Of a stretch of 64,000 bases of DNA, positions 22,201 through 32,814 are shown one piece after another. Both the position numbers and the translations under genes were made by a program. Under the pieces are notes generated by a model. The model was not told the origin of the DNA. It saw only the letters and a list, made by a program, of their open reading frames with translations, and did not search any database. The first letter of the stretch is position 1, and each line of letters begins with the position of its first letter. Source of the stretch: Litoditis marina (Eukaryota > Nematoda > Chromadorea > Rhabditida > Rhabditidae); assembly GCA_964036275.1 (NCBI GenBank), contig OZ038439.1, positions 10,620,904-10,684,903 of the forward strand, written 5' to 3'.

Positions 22201-25200
22201 CGGTCGCCGTTTTCGACAGAATTGCACCGGCCTTCGCAGGTATTCACACCACTATTATACTTTTTTACACCTAACGATGTCCATCTACAGTAATCCTGAA
22301 ATATTTAGGAGCCTTTGTTTATCGAGTAATTTGTTATTTCAATTTCCAACTGCCACAGGTTGTAGTAACGAAGGTTCAGAAGACACTACCAAAATTTTGA
22401 AGACGATAAATAATCGAAGGAATCAAAAAGTATATTATTTTTTGCTACAACGATTATGGTAGTTTCGATAGAGAAAATAGAAATGAAATAGAAAATTCTA
22501 GACAATAATATTGGTAAAACACTGACTGTATAAATGTACCACGTCTCTGTCTTCCAAATGTGATATTTCACGTGACAAAGCAGTGCTCTTACTATCGAAT
22601 TTACCATAATCGTTGTTGCAAAAAAAAATTTCTTCAATTATTCATAGACGTCACTTCTGGAACAGTTCTAAAACATTTTGGTACACTTTGACGGAAATAT
22701 TTTTTCAAAAGTGTGAAAATTTATTCCAGGAGTTGGCTTGGCCATCGTTTTATTGAACCTTACCGCAATGTTGAGCGACCAGGTTATAATGTCTCAGTTC
22801 TTGGCTGTTTTCTGGGAATCCAGCCACTTTCTCACGAACGAGATGCAGTGGCACAACTGCGCCACCCAACACAACGATATACGTCAGTTTTGAGACACAC
22901 TTTAATAATAATAATAATAAGTTTATTCCACAAAAATCACACACATGTTAGCAAATAAATATCCACTCCATGAATACTGTCCTTGAATTTCATAAGAACT
23001 TTTTCAAAGTCGTGCCTAGTTTCAAAAAGGTATAATACAACTTTTGAAATGGTCTGAAAATCACGAATAGTTTTTTTTTAGTTTTCCAGGCTGGTTGAAT
23101 TAATGTTTACCGAAAACGATAGCCTACAGTTTGTTATAACCTATAATTCGTCCACATTTCTTCAAGCATGCATTTGTATCATTTCAATACTATGGTGGTC
23201 GCCTCGGAGAAGGCAGATACGAATGGCTAGTGGTGCTGTGTTTCTGGTTGGAGCCCAACGCATTTAAAGAAACCGTTCCGCTTCAATTTTGACTTTTGAG
23301 TTAACAAACTGACCCTATGGCAAATGAAAAACCATTATCAAAAATATGTACTTTTATATCCCTATCTTGCTTCGTTTTCTCAGAAAAGCGGCTTACGTAA
23401 TGACACCGATAGGGGAGTTGCGTACGGGGTATGCTCAAAATAGCCTATAGAAGTGCGAAAATGATTTTAAAACTCTCAATCACATACGAATACACAATTA
23501 GGGACTAAAAAATGAAAATAAATCTGGATGTAAATAAACCAAGTCAAGTTGCGTCACAGTGAAAATGTTCATGTCCCCTTCTTTATTCCTTGATGTTATG
23601 CAAATTTTACAAATTTTCAATCAGAAAGTTTTTTCGTGGTCTATGCGAAGAAAATATAAATTTTTCGTGAAACTCAAATTATAGCGGAACGGTTTCTTCA
23701 AGCTGTGATGCCAGAGGGCTCATGTGAACCGATCAAACAACGATTCATGGCTTTCAGGCTGTAGGGTCAGGAATAATTGGTGCTCACGTGAAGGAGTGCA
23801 GAACAGCAAGTCATATCGTAAACAACACACGGTCAAATACGAGTGGGTCATATGAAAGAAGGACGATTATGTGGACCAATCCCAACGCTTCTGTCCGTTG
23901 AACTAGCAGTTTAAAGGACGGATGCGTCGCGATTGGTCCCAATAATCGTCCTATTTTGAAAAGAATCGTAAAACGAGTGTGCACGCAGCAGAGCTTACGG
24001 TCAACTACTTAGTGGTTTAATTATTTGCTTTTCGCATTGTTCTTTCGTTACAAATGCGCGTTAGTATTGTATTGTTGTAAAAATTGAAGACTCATTTTTA
24101 CGCTAGTATATATTTTTTCGGGCACTGTAATACAAATACAAATTTACCGTACGCTGTACAACTTCTCAAAACGATTAGCACCAAGTCTCTGCAATTTGCC
24201 AGCTACAACAGCAAGAGAGTATGCAGGTCAATGAGAACGCAGACAGGCAAAGACACTCACCGTCTCTCTGAGCTGCACACTCTCTCGTCGACGCCAATAC
24301 AAAAGTGGCTGACCATTTGGCTGGGAATGGTCTGAGGAATGATATAGGCTCGCTGGCTATTGGCTTACAAAAGTGACTAACCAATTGGCTGAGAATGGTA
24401 TAGGGTGAGGTTCGGTGACCGGCCAGCTCATCTGTCCGCGTATCTTTGATCTACCTGCTCTCACTTCTTGCGCTCTGCACTGCTCAAGTCAACCTTTCGC
24501 GTTCTGGGGGAGGGGGGTGAAGACCGCTACTTCTTCTTTGTATAAAAAACTAATGTAGAAAGAGAGTATGTTAGCTTTCTAGATTGCGTGATTGCGATTC
24601 AAGAGAGGAATGAAAAATCTTTGAAAATCATCAAGTTTTTTTAAAGCCGAAACTTAGATATGGACACAACGCCAGTGTTTCATTAGTACTATTTAGGTCG
24701 GTGATTGGAACCTGCGTACCGGAAGGTTCTGTGAAGTATACTGGATCCTCTCATCCAAATGACTTCTCCGAGCGAGTGGCAAGCACTCCACTTGGACAAC
24801 ATTTGTTAGTTCCTCCACTTGTTCTCTTATTCAGATCCAATTTTTCAAAAATGAGTTATGAAAATGGAACTGTCAGTAAAAAATTTTGAAAGTTGTATTT
24901 ATTTTAATACATTTTTCGAGAAACATGTGCGATATCATGAGCAACATAGGTGAAAGCATGAACGTTCAAAGGAAGCGTACCTCTATAATGTGCAATGTAG
25001 GTTATTTTTGAGAAATGGAAAAAAAAGTCGTTTGGTCTGTTTTGAGACGAAAGTTCATTCCTTACGTACAGAAAGTTCCAAATCCACATTATTACGGAAC
25101 AAAATAGAAGCGAACAGGATTTGGGTTACTGTAATGCAGCAAGCCTTAATCTATCACTGTTTTCGTTCTTGATAATTAAACATCTTTATTCTCATATTCC

Positions 25201-28200
25201 ATGTTGGTAATTTTGGCGATGTTTTGAATATGGTTCCGTAGTTTTATGGACATTTTGAAAATTTTGTACGTAGGTGAACTTGGCGGTGTATGTACGTGCG
25301 CGTGCTCGCGCCGCATTTTTGAGAACACGGAGCAAGACAGAAAGTTGACACCTATATGAATGGTTTTGGTTTTTAATGCGAACAGTATCGAATAATTAGC
25401 TCAAACCTCCATACTAAAGAGGAACTGTCCCTTTAACTGTATCAGTGAATCATTAGACTCAATAAATTTTCAAATTCCTGTTATCTTACAGATTGGGCGA
25501 AGTAGATATATCGACGTTGTCGAGGCCAAATTGGGTGTCTGCCGAGAGTCTCATATGGATGAGTGTATCTTGGGTGCTCATTTTGTTCTGTGCGAGAATG
25601 CAACGTCACAACTTAGTCAGGGTGAGTTGCGGGGGACTACACTAGAAATAAATTGAATGATCACGTGAATATAGCCTTCTAATGAGACATCGTGTTCTTT
25701 GTCATTGCACGTTTCTGAGTTCTGCTGTGTTTAACATATTTCACGTGGCTGTGCAATTGACTAACAGTATAGTAACAATCCAGTGCGGAACCCTAAATGT
25801 CCTGTCAACTCCATGTCGTTTTATTAGTAAACATCCATGATGCTCACAGTTATCATCGACATCCCTACAAGAAGAACTACTAACATTTGAGTGATGTATA
25901 CTGTTAGGCAATTGCACAGTCACGTGAAACATGTTGAACACAGCAGAATTCGGAAACGTGCAATGACAAAATGCACGCCGCCTCATTAGAATGCTAACTT
26001 TGCGTGACTATTTAATTGTTAATAATTTTCAGCTTGCGAAAGTGGCCGTGACCTGTCTGGTAACCGTGATCTTTTCGATGATCGTTGTCTTTATCTTTGT
26101 TCTACCACCACCCTTCTCTTTCATCCATGCATTACAAGACGAATTAGGCGATGTCGACTACAAGAAACTCATATTTGCCGCCATTCCTATGGTTCGTTTC
26201 GTTTACTACACTGCTTGGGAAGGGATAGGTATAGTTCCGGTCATTCCTAATGACACTTGGCAGCGTGCCAATTAATTTTTCAGATCTAATCATAGACTAA
26301 TCACTCTTCAGAATCTGGTTGAAAATTCAGCATTCTAATGAAGCAGCGTGCAGATTGTCGCACGTTTCTGAGTTCTGCAGTGTTCAACATGTTTTGCGTG
26401 ATTGTGCGATTGACTATAGGGGTGCCAAACTTATAAATTTCTGTATCTCACCGGAATCGAACCTGTGAGCGGGGCGCTAACCACTGCGCTATTAGAGCTA
26501 TAACCGAAAAGCTTTGGAAAAGAAGACATGTGTGCGTAAACAGCGGAAAGTGAGATATACAGTACCCTCCCGCCTTTCCGTTGGCGACGACTATATATGT
26601 CCGTTTGCAGACGTTCCGGACGTTGAGGTTGGGACAGGGGAAATTTATTTTCGTTGGATCACAAAACGGATTCCACACCAACATTCTCACGTAGGTTGAA
26701 ACCTAAACCGAATACAATATACTGTTTCACATTATTTAATCCTTAAATTGGTTAGACTGACTCGTAGATTCTGGAAATGTTCAAGATACCATGTTGTCTT
26801 CTGGTTTTAACATGACTGACTCAGAAAAAACTGAAGATAAACAACTAATTTGTGAACGTTGGTGCACTTCTGTTAAAACGTTTTGTGTACATTGTTGCAC
26901 TTCTGCTATTGAGCGGCACAAAGTTGATACCAAGCACGGTAGCAAACCATACAATAAAACTTTTTCTCATGATAATCTTATGATATTTCTCATGAAACTT
27001 CATGAACAGCTTTGCAAACGACCAGTGGTGTAGCGATCCATAGAACTTCATCAGAAATTTGCCTTTGTGAAAAGTTTTTCGAAACCCTTTTTCAAATTTC
27101 AGAGACTGTTGTGTGGTTTTCCTGCTGACTTCTTTCATCCCCTTTTGCTATTCCATAATTTATCTATTGGCACGAGACTCGTATCTAATGAGTTTAAGTG
27201 GCGGAAATATGAACACTTTTACTGCTGAATGTCAGTTAATTGAACATTTTTACACTTATATAATCGAATACCTTGACGAATAAAACGTATGAAACACATC
27301 ATAGTCAGCGAACGTACAGAGATATACTAGAAGTTAATGATCACGTGAAGCTAGCATTCTAATCAGGAATCGTGCTCTTGGTAATGAAACGTTTCCTAGT
27401 TCTGCTGTGTTCAACATGTTTCACGTCACAGTGCAATTGACTAACAGTCTAGAGTGCACTGAAACTTATTCGATTATTACATGTAGTTTCAGAATGGGAA
27501 AAATAGTCATTTTTTCTCCACGATTAATAGTTAGTTGCAGTTGTGTAAGGACTAGAGCAATTTCGGATGTGTTCCGGGAGACTATTCAAAGAAGTACGAT
27601 TGTGTGGTCCAATCACAGCGCCTCAGTTCTTCAAACTGCAATACATTTTTCAATTGCAGTTTAAAGGACCGTTGACACGGGATTGGTCCACACAATCGTC
27701 CTACTTACTAATCCCGACGTATCGATCCTTTGAACTGCAATTGAAAAAGGTATTGCAGTTTAGGTATTGCAGTTTAAAGGACCGCATCGTTGGGATTAGT
27801 CCACATAATCGTCTTCCGTAATAGGGAACAAAGAGTGGAGTAAACATTGATGCGACGAACGTCACTGAAATGTTTATATTCTTTGGGATACGTTTTGCCA
27901 TATGACCTTGTGATAACTTGAGTTATTAGTTTTACTACTTTTTGTTTTGTATTCTATGCGCAATAAACTTTAAATTATTATTGTTATTCCAGTGCACGAG
28001 TTTCAAACCACGTACGCGGGTAGCGTTCGCATTCAAAGCTTCGAACTTCCCTTGTTCTCCCTCTCAGTAGCCGTTTACAAGGAGTACGAGCCTGTCGTCC
28101 TTTTTTTATTCAGCATCATGGGCATCTTGGTAACAATTGCTTCTAAGGTGGGTCTTTATAAGCCATAAACTAAAGGTGAAACTACCAGTGTACAAATGCT

Positions 28201-31200
28201 AGAACATCCCGGCACCATCATCCCATGCTGCGTCTCCTCAAACATACGCTATTTCTCTGCTCTTACATCCCGCCGGGAAACACTGGTGGTATACAACCTG
28301 AAGATGCGACATTCATAAAGTATACACCCTAGTCGTCCTCAACTGATGCTATAGAAATTGAATAAGTTCTGAACTGAAAAAGTTTGAAGAATCTCGAAAG
28401 GCAGATTCATTCACATGATGACAACTGGTTTTTTTTTCAAAAGTGAGAAAACGTATCCGATTCCCCCACATATAAAAACAATATCTGCAACTTTGACCCG
28501 TAATCTGTTACTTTTCTTTTCCAATAATATTTTATTGTCTAAAATGAGACTAGCATTAAACATTATACTTTTAAAATCTTGCTTGTATCGTGCTGTTCAA
28601 GGTGGTTGAACTGGAAATTCTGTTCACGGCAGTACTGGAAAAATCGTCCATATTCTCGTATCAAAACAAAAGAGAAACCATTCTGGAGACAATTGTCGCA
28701 TTCTGTTCGGTTCTTTTTCTCCTCTTCTACGGATCGGTTGGTTTTGTGTTCCGAACTTCGTGTCATCCAGACTATAGTGAGTGCCAAATTTATGAATTCT
28801 GTCGCTTGCCGGAATCGAACCTGCGTGCACGTACAGCCTAGTTTTCATTTGGATTCACATGTCTGAGTGGCACAGTGGATACAATTTCTGTTCTAGTGAA
28901 AACGGATTGAGGTTCGACTCCCGCCTCGAGCGGAAACATTTGCCATAATTGCTAGTATAATTTCGAGTTATCTTAATGCTCAATGCTGTGTCAAACTTGA
29001 TCAAAAATGACGTGCATTATTTTCACATGGTTATATATTATTTTGATAAGAGTTTCTCCGTAACTATAGAAAAAGAGGTCAATTAGTATAAAAAACGAGT
29101 GTCAAGAAAGTTAAGATTAGTTTTGGAGGTTACATAAACAAAAAATACAAAACAGGTCCAATAAATGGATATTAAGAGAGAAAGGCTAATCTCGCTAGAA
29201 AATTACACAAAGTATCACATATATTACTCAGTACCGATGATGAAACATCTGAAAACAGTACACGAGAATCCAGCTAGAATTTCAAACGAGCGAGCTTGGC
29301 CTTTTTCTCTTAATATCCATTTATTGGACCTGTTTTGTATTTTTTGTTTATGTAACCTCCAAAACTAATCTTATCTTTCACTTTCTGACACTCGTTTTTT
29401 TATACTAATCTAGTTGTCTTCTGTGAACTACAGTTATAGAGATCAAATCAAAGATCAAAGATCAAAACACAGTCTAAACTACAATAACATTCTCCACAGA
29501 ACGGCTACGAAGTAATCGTGGGCATGGAGAACATAGTGGAGCCGTTCGTGACGTATCTAATTGTCTTCTGTGAACTATTGGTGGTCGCCTACGTCTACGG
29601 GGCTCGAAGGATGATCGCCAATATCACGGCAATGAGTACGGATACCAAGGGGGTGAGTGAATACAAATAGTAAAACGGTTTATTCATTCATCTATATACG
29701 AATCGTTTATACGTGTTCTGACACAGCACGAATTGAGATATACAGTATATCTCTGCTTTAGCCTTTCTTCAAGCGACAACCATAGAAATACAGCAGATAT
29801 TATCATGCAGACATCAACAATGAATGGATTTTCCAGGGGGGTTAAAGCTCAGCTGTTCCATCTGCAATGCACAGGCCAGAACGCGTATGCTAGAAGATCC
29901 CGGCACTTTCATCCCACCCTGCGTCTGCTCAAATATGCGTTATTTCTCTGCTATTACATCCCGTCGGGATGTAAGAGACGGGAAATCCTGAGGCAGAGCG
30001 CGAGACGCAGGATGGGATGAAGGTGCCGGGATCTTCTAGCATACGTACTCAGGAGTAGCTGAGAACGTGAAAATGAGCGCGATACTCAGTGAAACAATGC
30101 TCTGAACACCACAAACTGTTGTATAGTCTCCCACCACGAAAAAACAATGGACGGCGCTCAATAAATACAAGCTTAATCTCACAAATTACGATGAGCGACA
30201 ACGCTGTGCGGCTACGATAGCTTCAACTGGCACGATAGGTTTGACACTGTGTTTGTCATGTTCACATGGACCCATACAGTAGTGACTTCTGACGTGGGAT
30301 TCTAGGTTTTTTCACGTTTCATCTGAATATGTGAATATCCTGAGCAGTAGCCATATTTGCTGTTGTGAATCACAATAACTTATTTTCAGGGTGGTCAAAT
30401 AGACTGGAAGCGGAAGTTTTTCAATATTCTCATGATTTTTCTGTGGTGCTTATTTTGTCCTGCTGTAATCATTGTGAGTTTTTCCTGTGTCAACCTTTGG
30501 ACCTGCTGGTGACATGTCGGGAACTAAAGCATATAATTGTTCCTCTTTTCCTCGCTGAAGTTCATATCAAACCCGGAAACATCTTCAAGATACTCGTCGT
30601 AACTCATAGACATTCGCGACACCGTTGTTAACAGCGTACGGTCCATTTGGTTGAAGGCGGGGTTTGAAGAGGGGCCAACCAGTCTGCGTCTCGTTGGTCT
30701 ACACACTCTCTTCTGTTGGCAAGCAACCAACGACCGCTCGTCCCGCATCGCTCAATCAATCGAACCCTTTGCTGTCTTCATGGGGAAAATGGCGACTAGT
30801 CAATTTCATCGGCTTATACAACGACCATGTGAGAACACGATAATAGCATGTTGAAAAAGGTTGAAATCAGGTCATTGGGAAATTGCAGCATATGACGTCA
30901 CAGGTCCGAACTACAAATTCATTCAACTTTTGGTACCTAAAATCTTTGTTTTCAGCTGAGTCTCTGTGTATTTTTGAGTGATGGGTACAAAGCGAAAGAC
31001 ACCACATTCCCTTTTCTGCTTAGCTTTGCTATTATTTCAGTCATTCCGATCGTTTTGGTATTTAGGGTTAGTTTTTTCAAACCTCGGTTTCATCGTTGCA
31101 TTCACACTTTTCAGAGTTATCGAAACGCGTCCAACACGTAAGCCCATTGAAGTGAAACATTCGAGTGGCGCAATACGTCTTACACGAAATACTTTTTCAA

Positions 31201-31614
31201 AACAGCAGTAAACTCTCTAAAAGATTAGGTCATTTTTTGGGTAAAATTGGATAGTTTCAGGAGTTTTCAAAGTTAAATTTCGAAATTCTCAATATTCTGA
31301 GTAGAGTGTAGCAAAGCGAAAAAAATGAGTGACAGAGAGAGGGAGAGAGAGGAGAGAGAAGTGAAATGGCTAAACATACGAATGTAAACAAATCTGACGA
31401 AATCATTTTGTTTAATTGCTAATTCTGCTGGATATATGTGAACAGCCACTTGTTAAATACACAAAAATATCTTTTCCAGGTGATATCGAAGTTGAAGAAA
31501 AAGGAGGCCCTTGGTCCCCTCTTTCGACCAGACCCCAACTTCTGGGGACCACGTTCTCGAAATGAACGCGAAAGAGCCGAGAAAATCGAACGCCAAATCA
31601 GAAACTTCGCCTAA
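19251..31614 (+). CDS. Divergent SLC6 (SNF) sodium:neurotransmitter symporter-type protein, 17 exons
   Basis: Exons: 19251-19335, 19555-19715, 21307-21448, 22105-22239, 22730-22882, 23703-23760, 24697-24804, 25492-25621, 26033-26191, 26611-26690, 27103-27230, 27993-28147, 28602-28736 (or to 28776), 29500-29652, 30390-30473, 30956-31057, 31480-31614. Phases agree throughout with the GTTGGT donor at 28737, giving 700 aa plus a start exon. A Ser/Glu-rich cytoplasmic N-terminus precedes 12 predicted membrane segments, roughly one per exon from 21307: TM2 with MYMEFALGQYTS, TM3 with SDQVIMSQF, a Cys-containing extracellular loop (exons 6-7), TM7 with VVFLLTSFIPF, TM10 with LLVVAYVYGARR, and a basic tail with FRPDPNFWGP. 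These are SLC6 landmarks. The TM1 GNVWRFPY signature is absent (the site reads NYDSLIVFTHN), so the usual Na+ site is probably altered and the substrate cannot be predicted. Several introns end in transposon copies. Confidence 0.85.
19398..19545 (+). repeat. Decayed tandem copies of the start of transporter exon 19555-19715
   Basis: Two stretches upstream of the real exon repeat its first ~40 bp with acceptor-like AG: acaactcgcatgttcgtaag near 19402 and ataactcaaatgtttcaaag near 19496, against aaaacacaaatgttgcaaaa at 19555. A copy of the next segment (cagcctattctaac) appears as caagcctattctac near 19467. Neither copy keeps the reading frame. Confidence 0.65.
19765..19870 (+). repeat. tRNA-like repeat (family F, copy 1)
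   Basis: ggtcaagtggttagcg (A-box-like) and ggggttcgatcccc (B-box with T-stem) are spaced as in a tRNA. The flanks do not form a convincing acceptor stem or anticodon arm, and a shared tail (ccgcatgagctggtaa) matches the copy at 57318-57440. A tRNA-derived repeat rather than a functional tRNA. Confidence 0.65.
20224..20335. repeat. AAGCTAAAA short tandem repeat
   Basis: Irregular repetition of agctaaaa/aagctaaa over about 110 bp within a transporter intron. Confidence 0.85.
20976..21095. repeat. MITE family B copy
   Basis: Palindromic element with the ctgcaattgaaaaatg core and termini gattatgtaaaccaat / ccacagaatcgtcc. It lies about 26 bp before a family A element in the same intron. Confidence 0.65.
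21121..21291. repeat. MITE family A copy ending 15 bp before a transporter exon
   Basis: Termini agtacgtatgctaaagg and its mirrored half (atctagcatacgtact), with internal cggcacc/ggtgccgg and gcgtctc/gagacgc pairs. Other copies: 21941-22053 (partial), 28199-28277 (partial), 29883-30051, 34204-34378, 39452-39614. The exon at 21307 follows almost directly. Confidence 0.75.
21486..21660 (+). repeat. tRNA-like SINE family E copy
   Basis: Leader atagtcgtcgccaacggg, then tactgtatatcc, then ctgtgcacgcacacatg, followed by tagcgcaggggttagcg and ggttcgatcacgg and an AT-rich tail. It starts about 37 bp after the donor of transporter exon 21307-21448. Confidence 0.7.
21941..22053. repeat. MITE family A partial copy, 51 bp before exon 22105
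   Basis: Retains the right half: tcttacatcccggcagg, gagacgcaggatggga, gtgccggga and tctagcatacgtactcc. The left third is missing. Confidence 0.7.
23856..23959. repeat. MITE family B copy
   Basis: aaggacgattatgtggacc and a complementary right end (caataatcgtcct) around a shortened core. In a transporter intron. Confidence 0.65.
25654..25770. repeat. MITE family C copy
   Basis: Starts aattgaatgatcacgtg and ends gtggctgtgcaattgac, with the family core gtttctgagttctgctg. A second, inverted copy lies 130 bp further on at 25903-26011, so the pair forms a potential stem. Confidence 0.65.
25903..26011. repeat. MITE family C copy, inverted
   Basis: The gcaattgcacagtcacgtg terminus and cagaattcggaaacgtg core are in reverse orientation to the copy at 25654. 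It ends about 22 bp before the exon at 26033. Confidence 0.65.
26330..26597. repeat. MITE C fragment plus reverse-oriented SINE family E copy abutting an exon
   Basis: 26330-26416 is a MITE C fragment (cattctaatgaagcag, cacgtttctgagttc). 26428-26597 is a family E element in reverse orientation: B-box complement ggaatcgaacc, A-box complement gctaaccactgcgcta, then gagatatacagtaccc and ttggcgacgactata. The transporter exon begins at 26611, 14 bp after the element. Confidence 0.7.
27334..27451. repeat. MITE family C copy
   Basis: gttaatgatcacgtgaagc to cacagtgcaattgactaac, with the ttctgctgtgttcaacatg core. In a transporter intron. Confidence 0.65.
27589..27821. repeat. Two adjacent MITE family B copies
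   Basis: Copy 1 spans 27589-27709 and copy 2 spans 27710-27821. Copy 2 carries an internal duplication of ggtattgcagttta. Both have the ctttaaactgcaat-type palindromic core. Confidence 0.7.
28199..28277. repeat. MITE family A left-half fragment
   Basis: ctagaacatcccggcacc, gctgcgtctcctcaaaca and cttacatcccgccggg are present. The right half is missing. Confidence 0.6.
28782..28943. repeat. SINE E fragment (reverse) and a tRNA-like repeat next to a transporter donor
   Basis: 28782-28826 matches the tail of family E in reverse (ttgccggaatcgaacc), beginning 6 bp after the GTGAGT at 28777. 28862-28943 is a forward tRNA-like unit with gtggcacagtggata and gaggttcgactccc; no full cloverleaf can be drawn. 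Confidence 0.5.
29083..29408. repeat. MITE with ~115-bp terminal inverted repeats
   Basis: Left arm from ttagtataaaaaacgag through ggaggttacataaacaaa and ggtccaataaatggatatt. The right arm is the near-exact reverse complement ending at actcgtttttttatactaa. The central loop is about 90 bp. It lies in the transporter intron just before exon 29500. No other copy is seen in the window. Confidence 0.85.
29883..30051. repeat. MITE family A copy
   Basis: Full-length copy with both termini (gtatgctagaagatcccgg / gatcttctagcatacgtac) and internal gtctgctcaaatatgcg. In a transporter intron; a reverse-oriented fragment of the SINE E leader lies just upstream at about 29713-29797. Confidence 0.75.
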
Positions 31615-31763
31615 GGCTCGCGTAACAAAGAAAGTTCTATCAATTCACTGTCGAAAACTGAATTTTGGCTATTTTGTGCATTAAATGACGAAAATAAACT
31701 TCTGAACTGTCGATTTGGGAGAAAATTCAGTGTGATTGGTCGATTTTTATAAAACCGCTTTAT

Positions 31764-31940
31764 ACTATAGTCGTCGCCAACGGAGAGGTGAAAGGGTACT
31801 GTATATCTCACTTACCGCTGTGTACGCACACATGTCTTCTTTTCCAAAGCTTTTCGGTTATAGCTCCAATAGCTCAGTGGTTAGCGCCCTGCCTTCAAAC
31901 TTTTGCTCGCAGGTTCGATTCCGGCAAGGGACACAAATTT
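31764..31940 (+). repeat. tRNA-like SINE family E copy (well preserved)
   Basis: Leader tatagtcgtcgccaacgg, then tactgtatatctcactt, then gctgtgtacgcacacatg, then tagctcagtggttagcgcc and ggttcgattccgg, then an AT-rich tail. It starts about 150 bp after the transporter stop. Confidence 0.75.
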
Positions 31941-32084
31941 AGAATTTAGAAATTTAGATTTCTCCCGTTCAGCTCTGGGGGAGCCGTGACGGCGCCGGGG
32001 AAGCCGTGACGGCTCTGGGGGGAGCCGTGACCGCTCTGGGGGGAGCCGTGACGGTTTTCGTACAGGTAAATCAGTTAAACGCAA

Positions 32085-32294
32085 ATGTTAGAATGCGTTA
32101 ATGGCTGGTTTTTAGCAATCGATGAAAGTTACTGTACCGATGTAGTTTATTCTGATTTTTCAAAAGCCTTTAATCACGTTTCCCATGTGGAACTATCCCA
32201 TAGATTGAAAACGCTAGGTTTTCATACTTCTATCGTCAATTGGATAGCGTGTTTCTTTTCTGAGAGAACATTTCAAGTCACTATTGGAAGATAA
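32085..32294 (+). mobile_element. Non-LTR reverse transcriptase fragment
   Basis: A 69-codon frame reads DVVYSDFSKAFNHVSH, then LKTLGF, then IVNWIACFFSERT. This is the motif A neighbourhood and following helix of LINE-type reverse transcriptases, where the family consensus is (V/L)DFSKAFD. Flanking RT motifs including YxDD are absent, so this is a dead fragment. It sits just outside the left palindrome arm. Confidence 0.75.
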
Positions 32295-32667
32295 AAATCC
32301 GGAATCCACAAAATAACTAATGGCTGTCTGAATCAGAATTTAGTATTTTTGTCATTGAAATCATTGAAAGAGCTGGTATTGCAGAATTACTGTGTCGTTC
32401 TCTCAAAACATAGGTTCCGGAATAGTCAAAGGCTTCACTGGACTGTTATTGATTTCTACACTTTTTGTCTCCTTCTGAAAATGCTTCACCGGTTTCAAGT
32501 TTTTCCGCCTAATGTCACGCGTTTAGTTCTTTTGCATTGAAACACCAATTTAGTCCAGATGCGAATGACGACAAAATGTGTGAGACTTGTGCTCTCTACC
32601 ACTCTCTACAAATGAAGTACATGCCAAAGTCATGAAATAGCCGCCTCATGAGAGACTAGAACCGGGC

Positions 32668-32814
32668 TCATAAATTTGGGAGGCGCGAACGCTAACCATC
32701 ACACCAACTGGGTATATATCAGTTGCGTGGACGACGAATCGAGTACATGTGTTTTTACACAGCGCAAAGTGAGATATACAGTATGCCCCTGCCTTTCTGT
32801 GAGCGACGACTATA
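32668..32814 (-). repeat. tRNA-like SINE family E copy in left palindrome arm
   Basis: Reverse-oriented copy: gctaaccatcacacca, then gagatatacagtatgcc, then gagcgacgactataa. Its mirror partner is at about 41790-41944. Confidence 0.65.

Larger units (their letters stand above)
31620..32578. other. Spacer between transporter and palindrome
   Basis: It contains a SINE E copy (31764-31940), four units of the gagccgtgacgg minisatellite (about 31964-32055), a reverse-transcriptase fragment (32085-32294) and an extra, diverged copy (32325-32575) of the sequence repeated in the palindrome arms at 33255-33515 and 40800-41060. No complete gene is seen. Confidence 0.65.
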
